From assembly GCF_018614585.1 (NCBI RefSeq), contig NZ_JAGGOI010000036.1, forward strand, positions 1-64,000: DNA of 64,000 nt. The letters run 5' to 3'. Origin of the DNA: Streptomyces sp. ISL-1 (GTDB lineage Bacteria; Actinomycetota; Actinomycetes; Streptomycetales; Streptomycetaceae). Positions 56,154 through 64,000 of the stretch are shown one piece after another; position 1 is the first letter of the stretch; every line of letters starts with the position of its first letter. The notes under the pieces were generated by a model. That model saw only the letters and a program-made list of their open reading frames with translations. It had not been told where the DNA came from and ran no database searches. A program made the position numbers and the translations under genes.

Positions 56154-56759
56154 ATGAGCCTTAGCCGTGCCCCCCGCGCCGCCCTGCTGACCGGCCTGGT
56201 CGCTGTCGGCGCGCTCACCCTGTCTGCCTGCAGCGGTGACTCCAACGGCAAGTCCGGCGGTGGCGGCGACACCAACTTCGTCACCGGCACCGGCGGCATC
56301 GCCACGGCGGCGAAGGGCAAGCGCATCGCTCCCAACAAGCTCTCGGGCGAGACGCTCGAGGGCAAGCAGCTGGACGTCGCCGACCTCAAGGGCAAGGTCG
56401 TCGTGATGAACGTCTGGGGCTCGTGGTGCGCTCCCTGCCGCGCAGAGGCGCCGCATTTCGCCAAGGTCTCCAAGGAGACCAAGGCGAAGGGCGTGGAGTT
56501 CGTCGGGATCAACACCCGCAATGCCGACAGGGGCCCGGCGATCGCCTTCGAGGAGAATTACGGGGTCGAGTACCCGAGCCTGTACGACCCGATGGGCAAA
56601 CTGATCGTCAATGGCTTCCCCAAGGGCAGCCTCAACCCGCAGTCCATTCCCTCCACGATCGTGCTCGACCGTGAGGGAAAGATCGCGGCGCGTTCGCTGA
56701 AGGCGCTCGACGCCGACGAACTCCACAAGATCATCGATCCGCTGATCGCGGAGAAGTGA
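56154..56759 (+). CDS. TlpA/ResA-type thioredoxin lipoprotein
   Basis: A 201-aa membrane-anchored thioredoxin for cytochrome c maturation. Lipobox LSAC (Cys26). The thioredoxin fold has NVWGSWCAPCRAEAPHF (active site WCAPC, about 89-93) and the cis-Pro loop SIPSTIVLD. It keeps the apocytochrome CXXCH cysteines reduced for haem ligation. First gene of a four-gene System II operon with CcdA, ResB and CcsB. Confidence 0.93.
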   Translation: MSLSRAPRAALLTGLVAVGALTLSACSGDSNGKSGGGGDTNFVTGTGGIATAAKGKRIAPNKLSGETLEGKQLDVADLKGKVVVMNVWGSWCAPCRAEAPHFAKVSKETKAKGVEFVGINTRNADRGPAIAFEENYGVEYPSLYDPMGKLIVNGFPKGSLNPQSIPSTIVLDREGKIAARSLKALDADELHKIIDPLIAEK

Positions 56760-56763
56760 TCCC

Positions 56764-57528
56764 GTGGACGTCCTCGCCGCCTCGACGGGCATGAACGAGA
56801 CGGTCTTCAGCGGTGCGCTGATGCTGGCGCTGCCGATCGCCGTCCTGGGCGGACTCGTCTCCTTCTTCTCGCCCTGTGTGCTGCCGCTCGTACCCGGCTA
56901 TCTCTCGTACGTCACCGGGGTCAGCGGCACCGACCTGGCCGAGGCCAAGCGCGGCCGGATGGTCGCCGGAGCCTCCCTCTTCGTCCTTGGCTTCACCGTC
57001 GTCTTCGTCTCCGGCGGCGCGCTGTTCGGGTACTTCGGCGCGACCCTCCAGGGCGAGAAGGAGACGCTCTCCAAGATCCTCGGCGTGCTGATGATCCTGC
57101 TGGGCGTGTTCTTCATGGGGCTGATGCCGTGGCTCACCCAGCGCGAATTCCGCTTCCACAAGCGGCCGGTGACCGGGCTGGTCGGCGCGCCACTGCTGGG
57201 CGCGCTGTTCGGTGTCGGCTGGACGCCGTGCATCGGCCCGACGCTCTCGGCCGTCCAGGTCCTCGCCGCCGAGCAGGCGAGCGCGGGCCGGGGGGCCATA
57301 CTGACCGTCGCGTACTGCATCGGCCTCGGACTGCCCTTCGTCCTCGCGGCGGTGGCGTTCCGCAAGGCGCTCGGCGCGTTCGGCTGGGTCAAGCGCCACT
57401 ACGCCTGGGTGATGCGGATCGGCGGCATCATGATGATCGCGACCGGTCTGCTGCTGCTGACCGGTATCTGGGACGGCCTGGTGCAGGGCATGCAGGGCTG
57501 GACCAACGGCTTCACGGTGGGGATCTGA
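56764..57528 (+). CDS. ccdA: Cytochrome c biogenesis protein CcdA
   Basis: A 254-aa six-helix membrane protein of the CcdA/DsbD-beta family, which passes electrons from cytosolic thioredoxin to the extracytoplasmic TlpA/ResA. Conserved Cys in FFSPCVLPLVPGYLSY and VGWTPCIGPTLSA form the redox pair. GTG 56764 is 4 nt after the TlpA stop, so the genes are co-translated. Confidence 0.95.
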   Translation: MDVLAASTGMNETVFSGALMLALPIAVLGGLVSFFSPCVLPLVPGYLSYVTGVSGTDLAEAKRGRMVAGASLFVLGFTVVFVSGGALFGYFGATLQGEKETLSKILGVLMILLGVFFMGLMPWLTQREFRFHKRPVTGLVGAPLLGALFGVGWTPCIGPTLSAVQVLAAEQASAGRGAILTVAYCIGLGLPFVLAAVAFRKALGAFGWVKRHYAWVMRIGGIMMIATGLLLLTGIWDGLVQGMQGWTNGFTVGI

Positions 57529-57533
57529 GTTCC

Positions 57534-59231
57534 ATGAGCAAGACGGAGACCGAAGAGCAGCGGGACGCCGGGGACGCCCCGGACGGCAAGGACCTCGGCG
57601 CGGCCGGTGCCCAGCTGTCCACCGTCCCCAGGGAAGAGCCCATCGGCGGGCCCTCTCTCTCGGTCATCGGCTGGGCGCGCTGGTTCTGGCGGCAGCTGAC
57701 CTCCATGCGGGTCGCGCTGATCCTGCTGTTCATGCTCTCGCTCGGCGCGATCCCCGGCTCGCTCATCCCGCAGAACAGCGTGGACGAGCTCAAGGTGCAG
57801 GCGTACAAGGACAGCCACGAGTTCTCGACGCCGGTCCTCGAGAAGCTGCAGTTCTTCGACGTCTACAGCTCGGTCTGGTTCTCGGCGATCTACATCCTGC
57901 TGTTCGTCTCGCTCATCGGCTGCATCGTGCCGCGCTCCTGGCAGTTCGTCGGCCAGCTGCGCGGCCGCCCGCCGGGCGCCCCCGGCCGCCTGACCCGGCT
58001 GCCCGCGTACACCACGTGGCGCACCGACACCGATCCCGGGCAGGTGCGCGAGGCGGCGCTCGCCATGCTGAAGAAGCGCCGCTTCCGCGCCCACACCGTC
58101 GGCGACGCGGTCGCCGCCGAGAAGGGCTATCTGCGTGAGGCCGGCAACCTCCTCTTCCATGTCGCACTGATCGTGATGCTGGTGTCATTCGCCGCCGGGC
58201 AGCTACTGAAGTCCGAGGGCGGAAAGCTGGTCGTGGAGGGCGACGGCTTCTCCAACACGCTGACGCAGTACGACGACTTCAAGTCCGGATCGCTGTTCAG
58301 CGCGGACGAGCTCACGCCCTTCACCTTCAAACTGGACAGCTTCACCGGTACTTACGCGAAGAGCGGGCCGGAGCGGGGCACCCCGCGCACCTACCAGGCC
58401 GACGTCACGTACTCCGAGGGCGGCGGCCCGGACAAGAAGTCCGTGATCGAGGTCAACAAGCCCCTGGTGATCGACGGCACCAAGGTCTATCTCAACGGGC
58501 ACGGTTACGCCCCCGTCGTCACGGTCCGGGACGGCACGGGCAAGGTCGTCTTCAATGGCGCGGCCCCGCTGCTGCCGATCGACAACAACGTCACTTCGAC
58601 CGGCGCGATCAAGGTCATGGACGGCTACCGCGACAAGAGCGGCAAGAAGGAACAGCTGGGCTTCCAGGCCTTCTTCGTACCGACGTTCGGCGGGGCGGGC
58701 AAGGGCGACATGTTCTCGCAGTTCCCGGGGCTGGAGTTCCCGGTGCTCGCGCTCACCGGCTACCACGGCAGCCTGGGCGTCGACGCGGGACTGCCGCAGA
58801 ACGTGTACCAGCTCGACACCACCAAACTGACCCAGTTCAAGGACCCCAAGGGGCAGATCCTCAAGGCACGGCTCCTGCCCGGCGAGAAGCTGACGTTCCC
58901 CAACGGCGCGGGCTCCATCACCTTCGAGAAGGAAGTGAAGGAGTGGGCGACGTTCCAGATCTCGCGTCAGCCCGCCACGGGCTGGGCTCTGACGGGTGCG
59001 ATCGCCGCCATCGCGGGCCTCGTCGGCTCGCTGTTCATCCAGCGCCGCCGGGTCTGGGTCCGGGCCGTGGCCGGCGCGGACGGCGTCACCGTCGTCGAAA
59101 TGGCGGGGCTCGGCCGCAGCGAGTCCGCGAAGCTGCCCGAAGAGCTGGCCGACCTGGCCCTGACCCTCAACTCCGAGGCGCCGACGGCGCCCGATCCCTC
59201 AGACGTACCTGCCGAAGGGGCTGAGAAGTGA
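57534..59231 (+). CDS. resB: Cytochrome c biogenesis protein ResB (Ccs1)
   Basis: A 565-aa ResB-family protein with about four membrane spans and a large extracytoplasmic domain, partner of CcsB in haem delivery and ligation. Signatures: LTSMRVALILLFMLSLGAIP, the second pair YSSVWFSAIYILLFVSLIGC and GNLLFHVALIVMLVSFAAGQ, and the last span near GWALTGAIAAIAGLVGSLFI. A 40-residue acidic N terminus is typical of actinobacteria. ATG 57534 is 5 nt after the ccdA stop. It overlaps ccsB (GTGA). Confidence 0.93.
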   Translation: MSKTETEEQRDAGDAPDGKDLGAAGAQLSTVPREEPIGGPSLSVIGWARWFWRQLTSMRVALILLFMLSLGAIPGSLIPQNSVDELKVQAYKDSHEFSTPVLEKLQFFDVYSSVWFSAIYILLFVSLIGCIVPRSWQFVGQLRGRPPGAPGRLTRLPAYTTWRTDTDPGQVREAALAMLKKRRFRAHTVGDAVAAEKGYLREAGNLLFHVALIVMLVSFAAGQLLKSEGGKLVVEGDGFSNTLTQYDDFKSGSLFSADELTPFTFKLDSFTGTYAKSGPERGTPRTYQADVTYSEGGGPDKKSVIEVNKPLVIDGTKVYLNGHGYAPVVTVRDGTGKVVFNGAAPLLPIDNNVTSTGAIKVMDGYRDKSGKKEQLGFQAFFVPTFGGAGKGDMFSQFPGLEFPVLALTGYHGSLGVDAGLPQNVYQLDTTKLTQFKDPKGQILKARLLPGEKLTFPNGAGSITFEKEVKEWATFQISRQPATGWALTGAIAAIAGLVGSLFIQRRRVWVRAVAGADGVTVVEMAGLGRSESAKLPEELADLALTLNSEAPTAPDPSDVPAEGAEK

Positions 59232-60319
59232 CTCTCGCCGCCGCAACAAACGAAAATCTGGCCCAGTTCAGCAACTCGCTGATCTATGCCTCGATGGCCG
59301 TCTTCACGCTGGCGTTCTTCGCGCACATCGCGGAATGGGTCTTCGGCAGCCGCAGCAAGGTCGGCCGCACGGCCGCCGCGCTGACCGGCGCCGGGACGGC
59401 CGCCGCGGCTTCAGCGGCTCCCGCGGTGAAGGTCCGGCAGGAGGGCGGGGGCACCGCCGTACTGGACAAGCCGAAGATCGTCACCCGCTCGGCCGCCGGC
59501 ACCCGGGACGTTCCGGACGGGCCCGGCGCGGCGGGCGGCACCATGAAGGGCGATCTGTACGGGCGGATCGCCGTCTCGCTGACCGTCCTGGCCTTCCTCA
59601 TCGAGGCGAGCGGGGTCGTCACCCGCGCGGTGGCTGTGCAGCGCGCCCCCTGGGGCAACATGTACGAGTTCTCCACCACCTTCTCCACGGTGGCGGTCGG
59701 CGCGTACATCGGCTTCCTGCTCGCGAGGAAGAACGTCCGGTGGATCGGTCTGCCGCTGGTCACCACGGTCCTGCTCGACCTGGGCGTCGCGGTCACCTGG
59801 CTGTACACGAAGAGCGACCAGCTGGTCCCGGCCCTGCACTCGTACTGGCTGTGGATCCATGTCTCCACCGCGATCTTCTGCGGCGCGGTCTTCTACCTCG
59901 GCGCGGTCGGCACGCTGCTCTACCTGTTCCGCGACTCGTACGAGAACAAGCTCGCCCGCGGCGGCAACCCGGGCCCCTTCGCCCGCTCCGTGCTGGAGCG
60001 GCTGCCGGCCGCGGCGAGCCTGGACAAGTTCTCGTACCGCATCAACGCCGCGGTGTTCCCGCTGTGGACCTTCACGATCATCGCCGGTGCGATCTGGGCC
60101 GGTGACGCCTGGGGCCGCTACTGGGGCTGGGACGCCAAGGAGGTCTGGTCCTTCATCACCTGGGTCGCCTACGCCGCGTATCTGCACGCCCGCGCGACGG
60201 CCGGCTGGAAGGGGCGCAAGGCCGCGTACATCGGTCTTGCCGCCTTCGCCTGCTTCCTCTTCAACTACTACGGCGTGAACATCTTCGTGAACAGCCTGCA
60301 CTCGTACGCGGGCGTCTGA
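59228..60319 (+). CDS. ccsB: Cytochrome c biogenesis protein CcsB (ResC)
   Basis: A 363-aa haem-handling protein with about eight helices. The tryptophan-rich WWD-type loop is GRYWGWDAKEVWSFITWVAY (about 297-316), preceded by APWGNMYEFSTTFSTVAVG. External His residues flank the loop and bind haem. An Ala/Gly-rich insertion (about 50-105) with low complexity separates the first helix from the rest. GTG 59228 overlaps the resB stop by 4 bp. Completes the System II set in this window. Confidence 0.94.
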   Translation: MTLAAATNENLAQFSNSLIYASMAVFTLAFFAHIAEWVFGSRSKVGRTAAALTGAGTAAAASAAPAVKVRQEGGGTAVLDKPKIVTRSAAGTRDVPDGPGAAGGTMKGDLYGRIAVSLTVLAFLIEASGVVTRAVAVQRAPWGNMYEFSTTFSTVAVGAYIGFLLARKNVRWIGLPLVTTVLLDLGVAVTWLYTKSDQLVPALHSYWLWIHVSTAIFCGAVFYLGAVGTLLYLFRDSYENKLARGGNPGPFARSVLERLPAAASLDKFSYRINAAVFPLWTFTIIAGAIWAGDAWGRYWGWDAKEVWSFITWVAYAAYLHARATAGWKGRKAAYIGLAAFACFLFNYYGVNIFVNSLHSYAGV

Positions 60320-60356
60320 GCTAGCGCGAGGGCTGCCCCGGAGCGAGGCTGGTGCC

Positions 60357-60893
60357 ATGACCGTAGTGATCCCTCATGGCACCAGCGAGACCCGGGACGG
60401 CGGCATTCACCTGCTGCACTTCCAGCTGCGGCTGCCGCACCCGGTGATCCGGGTATGGGCCGCCGTCGCCACGCCGGAGGGTCTGCCGACCTGGCTCGCC
60501 GCCGCCGACGTCCTCGAACCGCGCATCGGCGGGGCGGTCACGCTGCTCTGGCTCAACGCCGATGCGCAGGGCCGCCGGACCGTCGAGCAGGGCACGGTCA
60601 CCGCATGGGATGTGGAGGGTGTCGCCGAGTACACGGTCAGCGTCCATGGCCGGATCCGCTTCCACCTGGAGCCGTTCGGCCCGAGGGGGAGCGCTGATGG
60701 CACGGTGGTCCGCTTCACCAATGAGTTCCGCGGTACGGACGAGCTGCGTCTTGACTACCTGGCGGGCTGGCACCACCACTTCGAGCTGCTGGCCGACGCG
60801 CTGGACGGGCACCCGATGACGGCAGCGGACTGGGCGCAGTGGACGCCGGGGCGCCGGCAGGAGCTGCGGGACCAGTACGTCAGTCGGCCGTGA
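60357..60893 (+). CDS. SRPBCC-family protein
   Basis: A 178-aa START/AHSA1-like ligand-binding protein: LPHPVIRVWAAVATPEGLPT, LAAADVLEPRIGGAVTLLW, and the C-terminal helix YLAGWHHHFELLADALDG. Likely a small hydrophobic-ligand or toxin-stress protein, function unknown. ATG 60357. Its last 14 bp overlap the convergent oxygenase gene. Confidence 0.87.
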   Translation: MTVVIPHGTSETRDGGIHLLHFQLRLPHPVIRVWAAVATPEGLPTWLAAADVLEPRIGGAVTLLWLNADAQGRRTVEQGTVTAWDVEGVAEYTVSVHGRIRFHLEPFGPRGSADGTVVRFTNEFRGTDELRLDYLAGWHHHFELLADALDGHPMTAADWAQWTPGRRQELRDQYVSRP

Positions 60894-61821
60894 TCGCGTC
60901 GAGCTGGGCGCGCAGATAGGTGTGCGAATCGATGCCCCGGACGGCAGTGCCCGGATCGCACTCGTAGAAGTACACCAGCGAGATCAGCTCCTCGGCCGGT
61001 ACGTCCGCCGGCGGCGGCAGCACCCGGTGCCGGCCCGAGCGCCAGCGGTCGCCCGTCCAGCGGGCCATCAGATCGCCGATGTTGATGGTGAAGGCCTCCG
61101 GGTCGTACGGCGCGTCCTCCCAGCCGGCGCCTCCGTCCTCGGGGTCCGTGAAGACCTGGAGCCCGCCCTTGCCCTCCTGACGGTCGAGGACGGTGACGGT
61201 GCCGAAGTCGGTGTGCGGGCCGATGCGGAACTGGCCCGGCCGCGGATCGCCCACCCGGTCCCGGCCCGGGTACCAGTTGATGTTGAAGCCCCAGGTCGGG
61301 TGTGTGGTGTGCCGGGTGAAGAAGTCCTCGGGCTCGCCCAGCGCGACGCCCAGGAGCTCGAGCAGCTGGTCGCAGAGGGTGCGCATCCGGGCGAGGTAGG
61401 CCTCCACCAGATCCCTGAGATGCGGCGCCTCGGCGGGCCAGGTGTTGGGCAGGAACCACTCGGCGTCGACGGCGGGGTCGCCGGTGGGGTCCTCGGCGGC
61501 GAAGGACAGCGACTCCTTCAGGTCCGGGGGAGTCTCGATCCCTTCCGCGTACGCGTTGGCCTCCGCGCCAGGACCCAGCCAGCCGCGGCCGCCGACCTTC
61601 ACGGCGTACGGCTCCTTCTGCCGCTCCGGAAGCCGGAAGAAGTCCCGTGCCGCGTCCCGGATTTCGCCTCGCAGCCCCGGATCGACTCCGTGCCCGGTGA
61701 CCAGTAGGAAGCCGGCGCTGCGCAGGGCCCGGTCGACACTCTCCGCGATCCCGGCGCGGGCGCCCCGGTCCCCGGAGAGCCACAGGCGCAGGTCGACAGT
61801 GGGAATCCTGGGGTCAGTCAC
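60880..61821 (-). CDS. Isopenicillin N synthase-like 2OG-Fe(II) oxygenase
   Basis: A 313-aa non-haem iron dioxygenase. An N-terminal DIOX_N-like region (IPTVDLRLWLSGDRGARAGI; GFLLVTGHGVDP) precedes the double-stranded beta-helix with Fe ligands HTDFGTVTVL (His-x-Asp) and the distal His in RWRSGRHRVLPP. The 2-oxoglutarate-binding R-x-S is in place of ELISLVYFYECD. The substrate is not known; related proteins modify nucleobases, amino acids or hormones. GTG 61821 is chosen because the family N terminus begins VTDPRIP and overlaps the deaminase stop by 8 bp, indicating one transcript. Confidence 0.88.
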   Translation of the reverse strand: MTDPRIPTVDLRLWLSGDRGARAGIAESVDRALRSAGFLLVTGHGVDPGLRGEIRDAARDFFRLPERQKEPYAVKVGGRGWLGPGAEANAYAEGIETPPDLKESLSFAAEDPTGDPAVDAEWFLPNTWPAEAPHLRDLVEAYLARMRTLCDQLLELLGVALGEPEDFFTRHTTHPTWGFNINWYPGRDRVGDPRPGQFRIGPHTDFGTVTVLDRQEGKGGLQVFTDPEDGGAGWEDAPYDPEAFTINIGDLMARWTGDRWRSGRHRVLPPPADVPAEELISLVYFYECDPGTAVRGIDSHTYLRAQLDAITAD

Positions 61822-62254
61822 CGATGTCCTCACTCCACAGTTCGGGGTTGGCCCGGATGAAGTCATGCATCAGGCCCTTGCACCCGGTGTCGTTCAACAG
61901 CACGATCTCCACGCCGTGTTCGGCCAGCCAGTCGTGCCCTCCGTGGAAGGTCTCCGCCTCGCCGATCACCACCCGGGAAATCCCGAACTGCCGGACCAGA
62001 CCGCTGCAGTACCAACAGGGCGAGAGGGTCGTCACCATCGTCGTACCCCGGTACGAGCGCTGTCTCCCGGCGGCGCGGAAGGCCGCGGTCTCCGCATGCG
62101 CCGACGGATCGCCGTCCTGCACCCTTCGATTGCGCCCGCGCCCGAGCAGGGCCCCGTCCGCGCCGTACAGCGCGGCGCCGACCGGAACCCCGCCCTCGGC
62201 CAGCCCGGCCCGGGCCTCCTCGACGGCTGTCGTCAGCCACTTCGCGTACTCCAT
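61814..62254 (-). CDS. Fungal-type cytosine deaminase (FCY1-like)
   Basis: A 146-aa zinc deaminase. Catalytic HAE in SAHAETAAFRAAG and the zinc PCxxC in TTLSPCWYCSGLV. The C-terminal helix CKGLMHDFIRANPELWSEDI closely matches yeast Fcy1 (CKKIMKQFIDERP...WFEDIGE), the part that closes its active site. It therefore probably converts cytosine to uracil by the eukaryote-type enzyme rather than the bacterial CodA (amidohydrolase) fold. ATG 62254 is preferred over 62281/62302 because family members begin at MEYAKWL. It is co-transcribed with the downstream oxygenase. Confidence 0.83.
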   Translation of the reverse strand: MEYAKWLTTAVEEARAGLAEGGVPVGAALYGADGALLGRGRNRRVQDGDPSAHAETAAFRAAGRQRSYRGTTMVTTLSPCWYCSGLVRQFGISRVVIGEAETFHGGHDWLAEHGVEIVLLNDTGCKGLMHDFIRANPELWSEDIGD

Positions 62255-62546
62255 GGCGCTCACCGTCCGAACGTATGTCATCGGCCGGGCCGATCGGCCC
62301 ACCGGCAGGACGCCCCACTGGCTCGTGGACCGGCCGCTGCCCCGTTCGTAGCGTCAATGCCATGACAGCGACAAGTCCCTGGAGAACACGGCAAACGGCG
62401 GCTTCCCGGGTCAGTGCGACGAGCGCCTGCGACGCCGGCTCCTGACGTACCGCCATACGCGGCCCCAGCGCCACACCTGGCCCGCCGCCCACGCCCCGCC
62501 CGGTCGCCCTCGATCGTGCCGACCAGCAGGCGCAGTTCCATCAGGG
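62255..62546. other. Intergenic region upstream of the deaminase
   Basis: 292 bp between two minus-strand genes. Overlapping ORFs in several frames (for example 62278-62541) lack family similarity and consistent codon bias; I see no supported gene here. The promoter of the deaminase-oxygenase pair should lie near 62260-62330. Confidence 0.5.
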
Positions 62547-62873
62547 CTACTCGTCCCCGTCCTGCTTCTTCTTGTCGTTGTGCTCGTTGTGCTCGTTCTG
62601 CTTCTCGTCCTTGAGGGACCGCAGGAAGTCGGGGTTGTCGTCGGGCGCGACCCAGCCGCGCGAGCCGCCGGCACTCCGTGAGCCCGACGCCGCGTGGCGC
62701 TGCTTGCCCGCGACCAGCCAGACGACCGGGCCGACGATCGTGAAGATGAGGATGATCAGCACCCAGACGACCTTGGGCAGGTGCTTGACCTCTTCCTCAG
62801 GGGTGTTGAGGCAGTCGATGAAGGCGTAGATCGTCAGCGCCAGGATCAGGATCAACGGCAGGTACCTGAGCAT
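62547..62873 (-). CDS. PLDc_N domain membrane protein
   Basis: A 108-aa protein with two membrane helices (about 3-20, RYLPLILILALTIYAFID; about 33-56, VVWVLIILIFTIVGPVVWLV), the phospholipase D-nuclease N-terminal (PLDc_N) domain, and a charged C-terminal tail rich in Glu/His/Lys. Despite the name it has no nuclease active site. Common in actinobacteria, function unknown. The start is ATG 62873. It is divergent from the UbiD gene. Confidence 0.9.
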   Translation of the reverse strand: MLRYLPLILILALTIYAFIDCLNTPEEEVKHLPKVVWVLIILIFTIVGPVVWLVAGKQRHAASGSRSAGGSRGWVAPDDNPDFLRSLKDEKQNEHNEHNDKKKQDGDE

Positions 62874-62962
62874 TGTGGAGCGGGTCCCCTCAAGTACGGC
62901 GGCAGGGCCGGGTGCGGCCCCGGTGACAGGTCCAGGGTAGTCGGTGGCCGATACTGGGGGGC

Positions 62963-64000
62963 ATGGCTTATGACGATCTTCGCTCCCTGCTCCGGGCGCT
63001 GGAGCGCGAGGGAGACCTCAAGCGCATCAAGGCCGAGGTCGACCCGTATCTGGAGGTCGGGGAGATTGTCGACCGCGTGAACAAGGCGGGCGGCCCGGCC
63101 CTGCTGTTCGAGAACGTGCGCGGGTCGGCGATGCCGCTGGCGATGAACGTCTTCGGCACGGACCGCCGGCTCCTCAAGGCGCTCGGCCTGAAGTCCTACG
63201 CGGAAATCAGCGAAAAGATCGGCGGGTTGCTCAAGCCGGAGCTGCCGCACGGCTTCGTCGGCGTGCGTGAGGCGTTCGGGAAGCTCGGCACGATGGTCCA
63301 CGTACCGCCGAAGAAGGTGAAGGACGCGCCCGTGCAGGAGGTCGTCCTGCACGGCGACGACGTCGACCTGGACCAGCTGCCGGCGCTGTTCACCTGGCCC
63401 GAGGACGGCGGGTCCTTCTTCAATCTGGGCCTGACCCACACCAAGCACCCGGAGACGGGGGTGCGCAATCTGGGTCTGTACCGCCTTCAGCGCCACGACC
63501 GGCGCACCATCGGCATGCACTGGCAGATCCACAAGGACAGCCGCAACCACTACCAGGTGGCCGCCAAGCGCGGCGAGCGGCTGCCGGTCGCGATCGCCTT
63601 CGGCTGCCCGCCCGCCGTCACGTACGCGTCGACCGCTCCGCTGCCCGGCGACATCGACGAGTACCTCTTCGCGGGCTTCGTGGCGGGCAAGCGGATCGAG
63701 ATGGTCGACTGCAAGACGGTCCCGCTGCAGGTGCCCGCGCAGGCAGAGGTCGTGATCGAGGGCTGGCTGGAGCCGGGGACGATGCTGCCGGAGGGCCCGT
63801 TCGGCGACCACACCGGTTTCTACACCCCGCAGGAGCCCTTCCCGGCGCTGACCATCGACTGTGTGACGATGCGTAAGCGCCCGCTGCTCCAGTCGATCGT
63901 GGTGGGCCGCCCGCCGACGGAGGACGGGCCGCTGGGACGCGCGACGGAGCGTTTCTTCCTGCCGTTGCTCAAGATCATCGTGCCGGACATCGTGGACTAC
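62963..64000 (+). CDS. UbiD-family decarboxylase (partial, runs off window)
   Basis: The first 346 residues of a prenylated-FMN-dependent UbiD decarboxylase, cut by the window edge (full length about 485). LRALEREGDLKRIKAEVDPY, PALLFENVRGSAMPL, the prFMN/metal-binding block NLGLYRLQRHDRRTIGMHWQ and EGPFGDHTGFYTP with the catalytic Glu are seen. In streptomycetes a gene of this type belongs to late menaquinone synthesis by the futalosine route, next to UbiA- and UbiX-like genes; those would be beyond the window. The start is ATG 62963. Confidence 0.93.
   Translation, partial: MAYDDLRSLLRALEREGDLKRIKAEVDPYLEVGEIVDRVNKAGGPALLFENVRGSAMPLAMNVFGTDRRLLKALGLKSYAEISEKIGGLLKPELPHGFVGVREAFGKLGTMVHVPPKKVKDAPVQEVVLHGDDVDLDQLPALFTWPEDGGSFFNLGLTHTKHPETGVRNLGLYRLQRHDRRTIGMHWQIHKDSRNHYQVAAKRGERLPVAIAFGCPPAVTYASTAPLPGDIDEYLFAGFVAGKRIEMVDCKTVPLQVPAQAEVVIEGWLEPGTMLPEGPFGDHTGFYTPQEPFPALTIDCVTMRKRPLLQSIVVGRPPTEDGPLGRATERFFLPLLKIIVPDIVDY

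Noticed and set aside
62278..62541. 87-codon minus-strand ORF upstream of the deaminase
   Set aside because: No family similarity, no Shine-Dalgarno, and coding-like bias is spread over several frames.
1..64000. CRISPR arrays, tRNA or rRNA genes, complete insertion sequences, replication origin
   Set aside because: No regularly spaced identical repeats with spacers, cloverleaf-like sequences, rRNA motifs, intact transposase with terminal repeats or DnaA-box cluster were seen.

Overview
This is a high-GC chromosomal segment of a Streptomyces species. The evidence is direct: codon third positions are almost all G/C; there is a bldN-rsbN pair (the sigma factor needed for aerial-hypha formation and its anti-sigma factor); and there is a rex-hemA-hemC-hemD operon with a Rex operator, plus DUF397/XRE/HATPase, DUF3558, DUF1876, DUF2637 and DUF4253 genes typical of streptomycetes. 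I found no rRNA, tRNA, CRISPR array or complete mobile element.

Layout. Positions 1-7,000 hold a HAD phosphatase, an MFS exporter, an AcuC-type deacetylase, a conserved phosphatase-like gene, a BldC/excisionase-like regulator, the 32-residue ribosomal protein bS22, an epimerase and an acyltransferase. Positions 7,000-9,650 hold rsbN and bldN, with a good sigma-BldN promoter in front of rsbN and BldD-box-like sites in front of bldN. Positions 9,660-17,810 hold a HAD-IB phosphatase, a glutaredoxin, then rex-hemA-hemC-hemD (each overlapping the next by 4 bp) and hemB, set apart by a long inverted-repeat element. Together with hemL at 52.7 kb these cover tetrapyrrole synthesis from glutamyl-tRNA to uroporphyrinogen III and the SUMT branch.

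Positions 17,870-29,430 are a mixed accessory stretch: TetR regulator, VOC protein, a large secreted hydrolase, a GH19 chitinase with a DasR-like site, a WhiJ-like DUF397/XRE/HATPase set, an imine-reductase-like enzyme and lipoproteins. Positions 29,470-38,020 return to core genes (argS, lysS, DUF2637, two DUF3558 lipoproteins, rtcB).

Positions 38,100-52,300 are the least conserved part. They hold a decayed IS630-type transposase, a protein with a kinase fold lacking key catalytic residues, a hemolysin III protein, an rtcB 3' remnant, a PAS-GAF-SpoIIE-HATPase protein whose phosphatase domain has lost metal ligands, and many single-gene metabolic or regulatory units. From 52,650 the window is core again: hemL, a histidine phosphatase, a Tat-exported deacetylase-like lipoprotein, a complete System II cytochrome c maturation operon (TlpA-CcdA-ResB-CcsB), a fungal-type cytosine deaminase with an isopenicillin-N-synthase-like oxygenase, and the start of a UbiD-family decarboxylase cut by the window edge.

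From memory of S. coelicolor numbering, the left core block corresponds to about SCO3330 down to SCO3302 and the right core block to about SCO4469 upward. That order is what an inversion roughly symmetric about oriC would give, with the accessory stretch at the junction. This is an inference and has not been computed.
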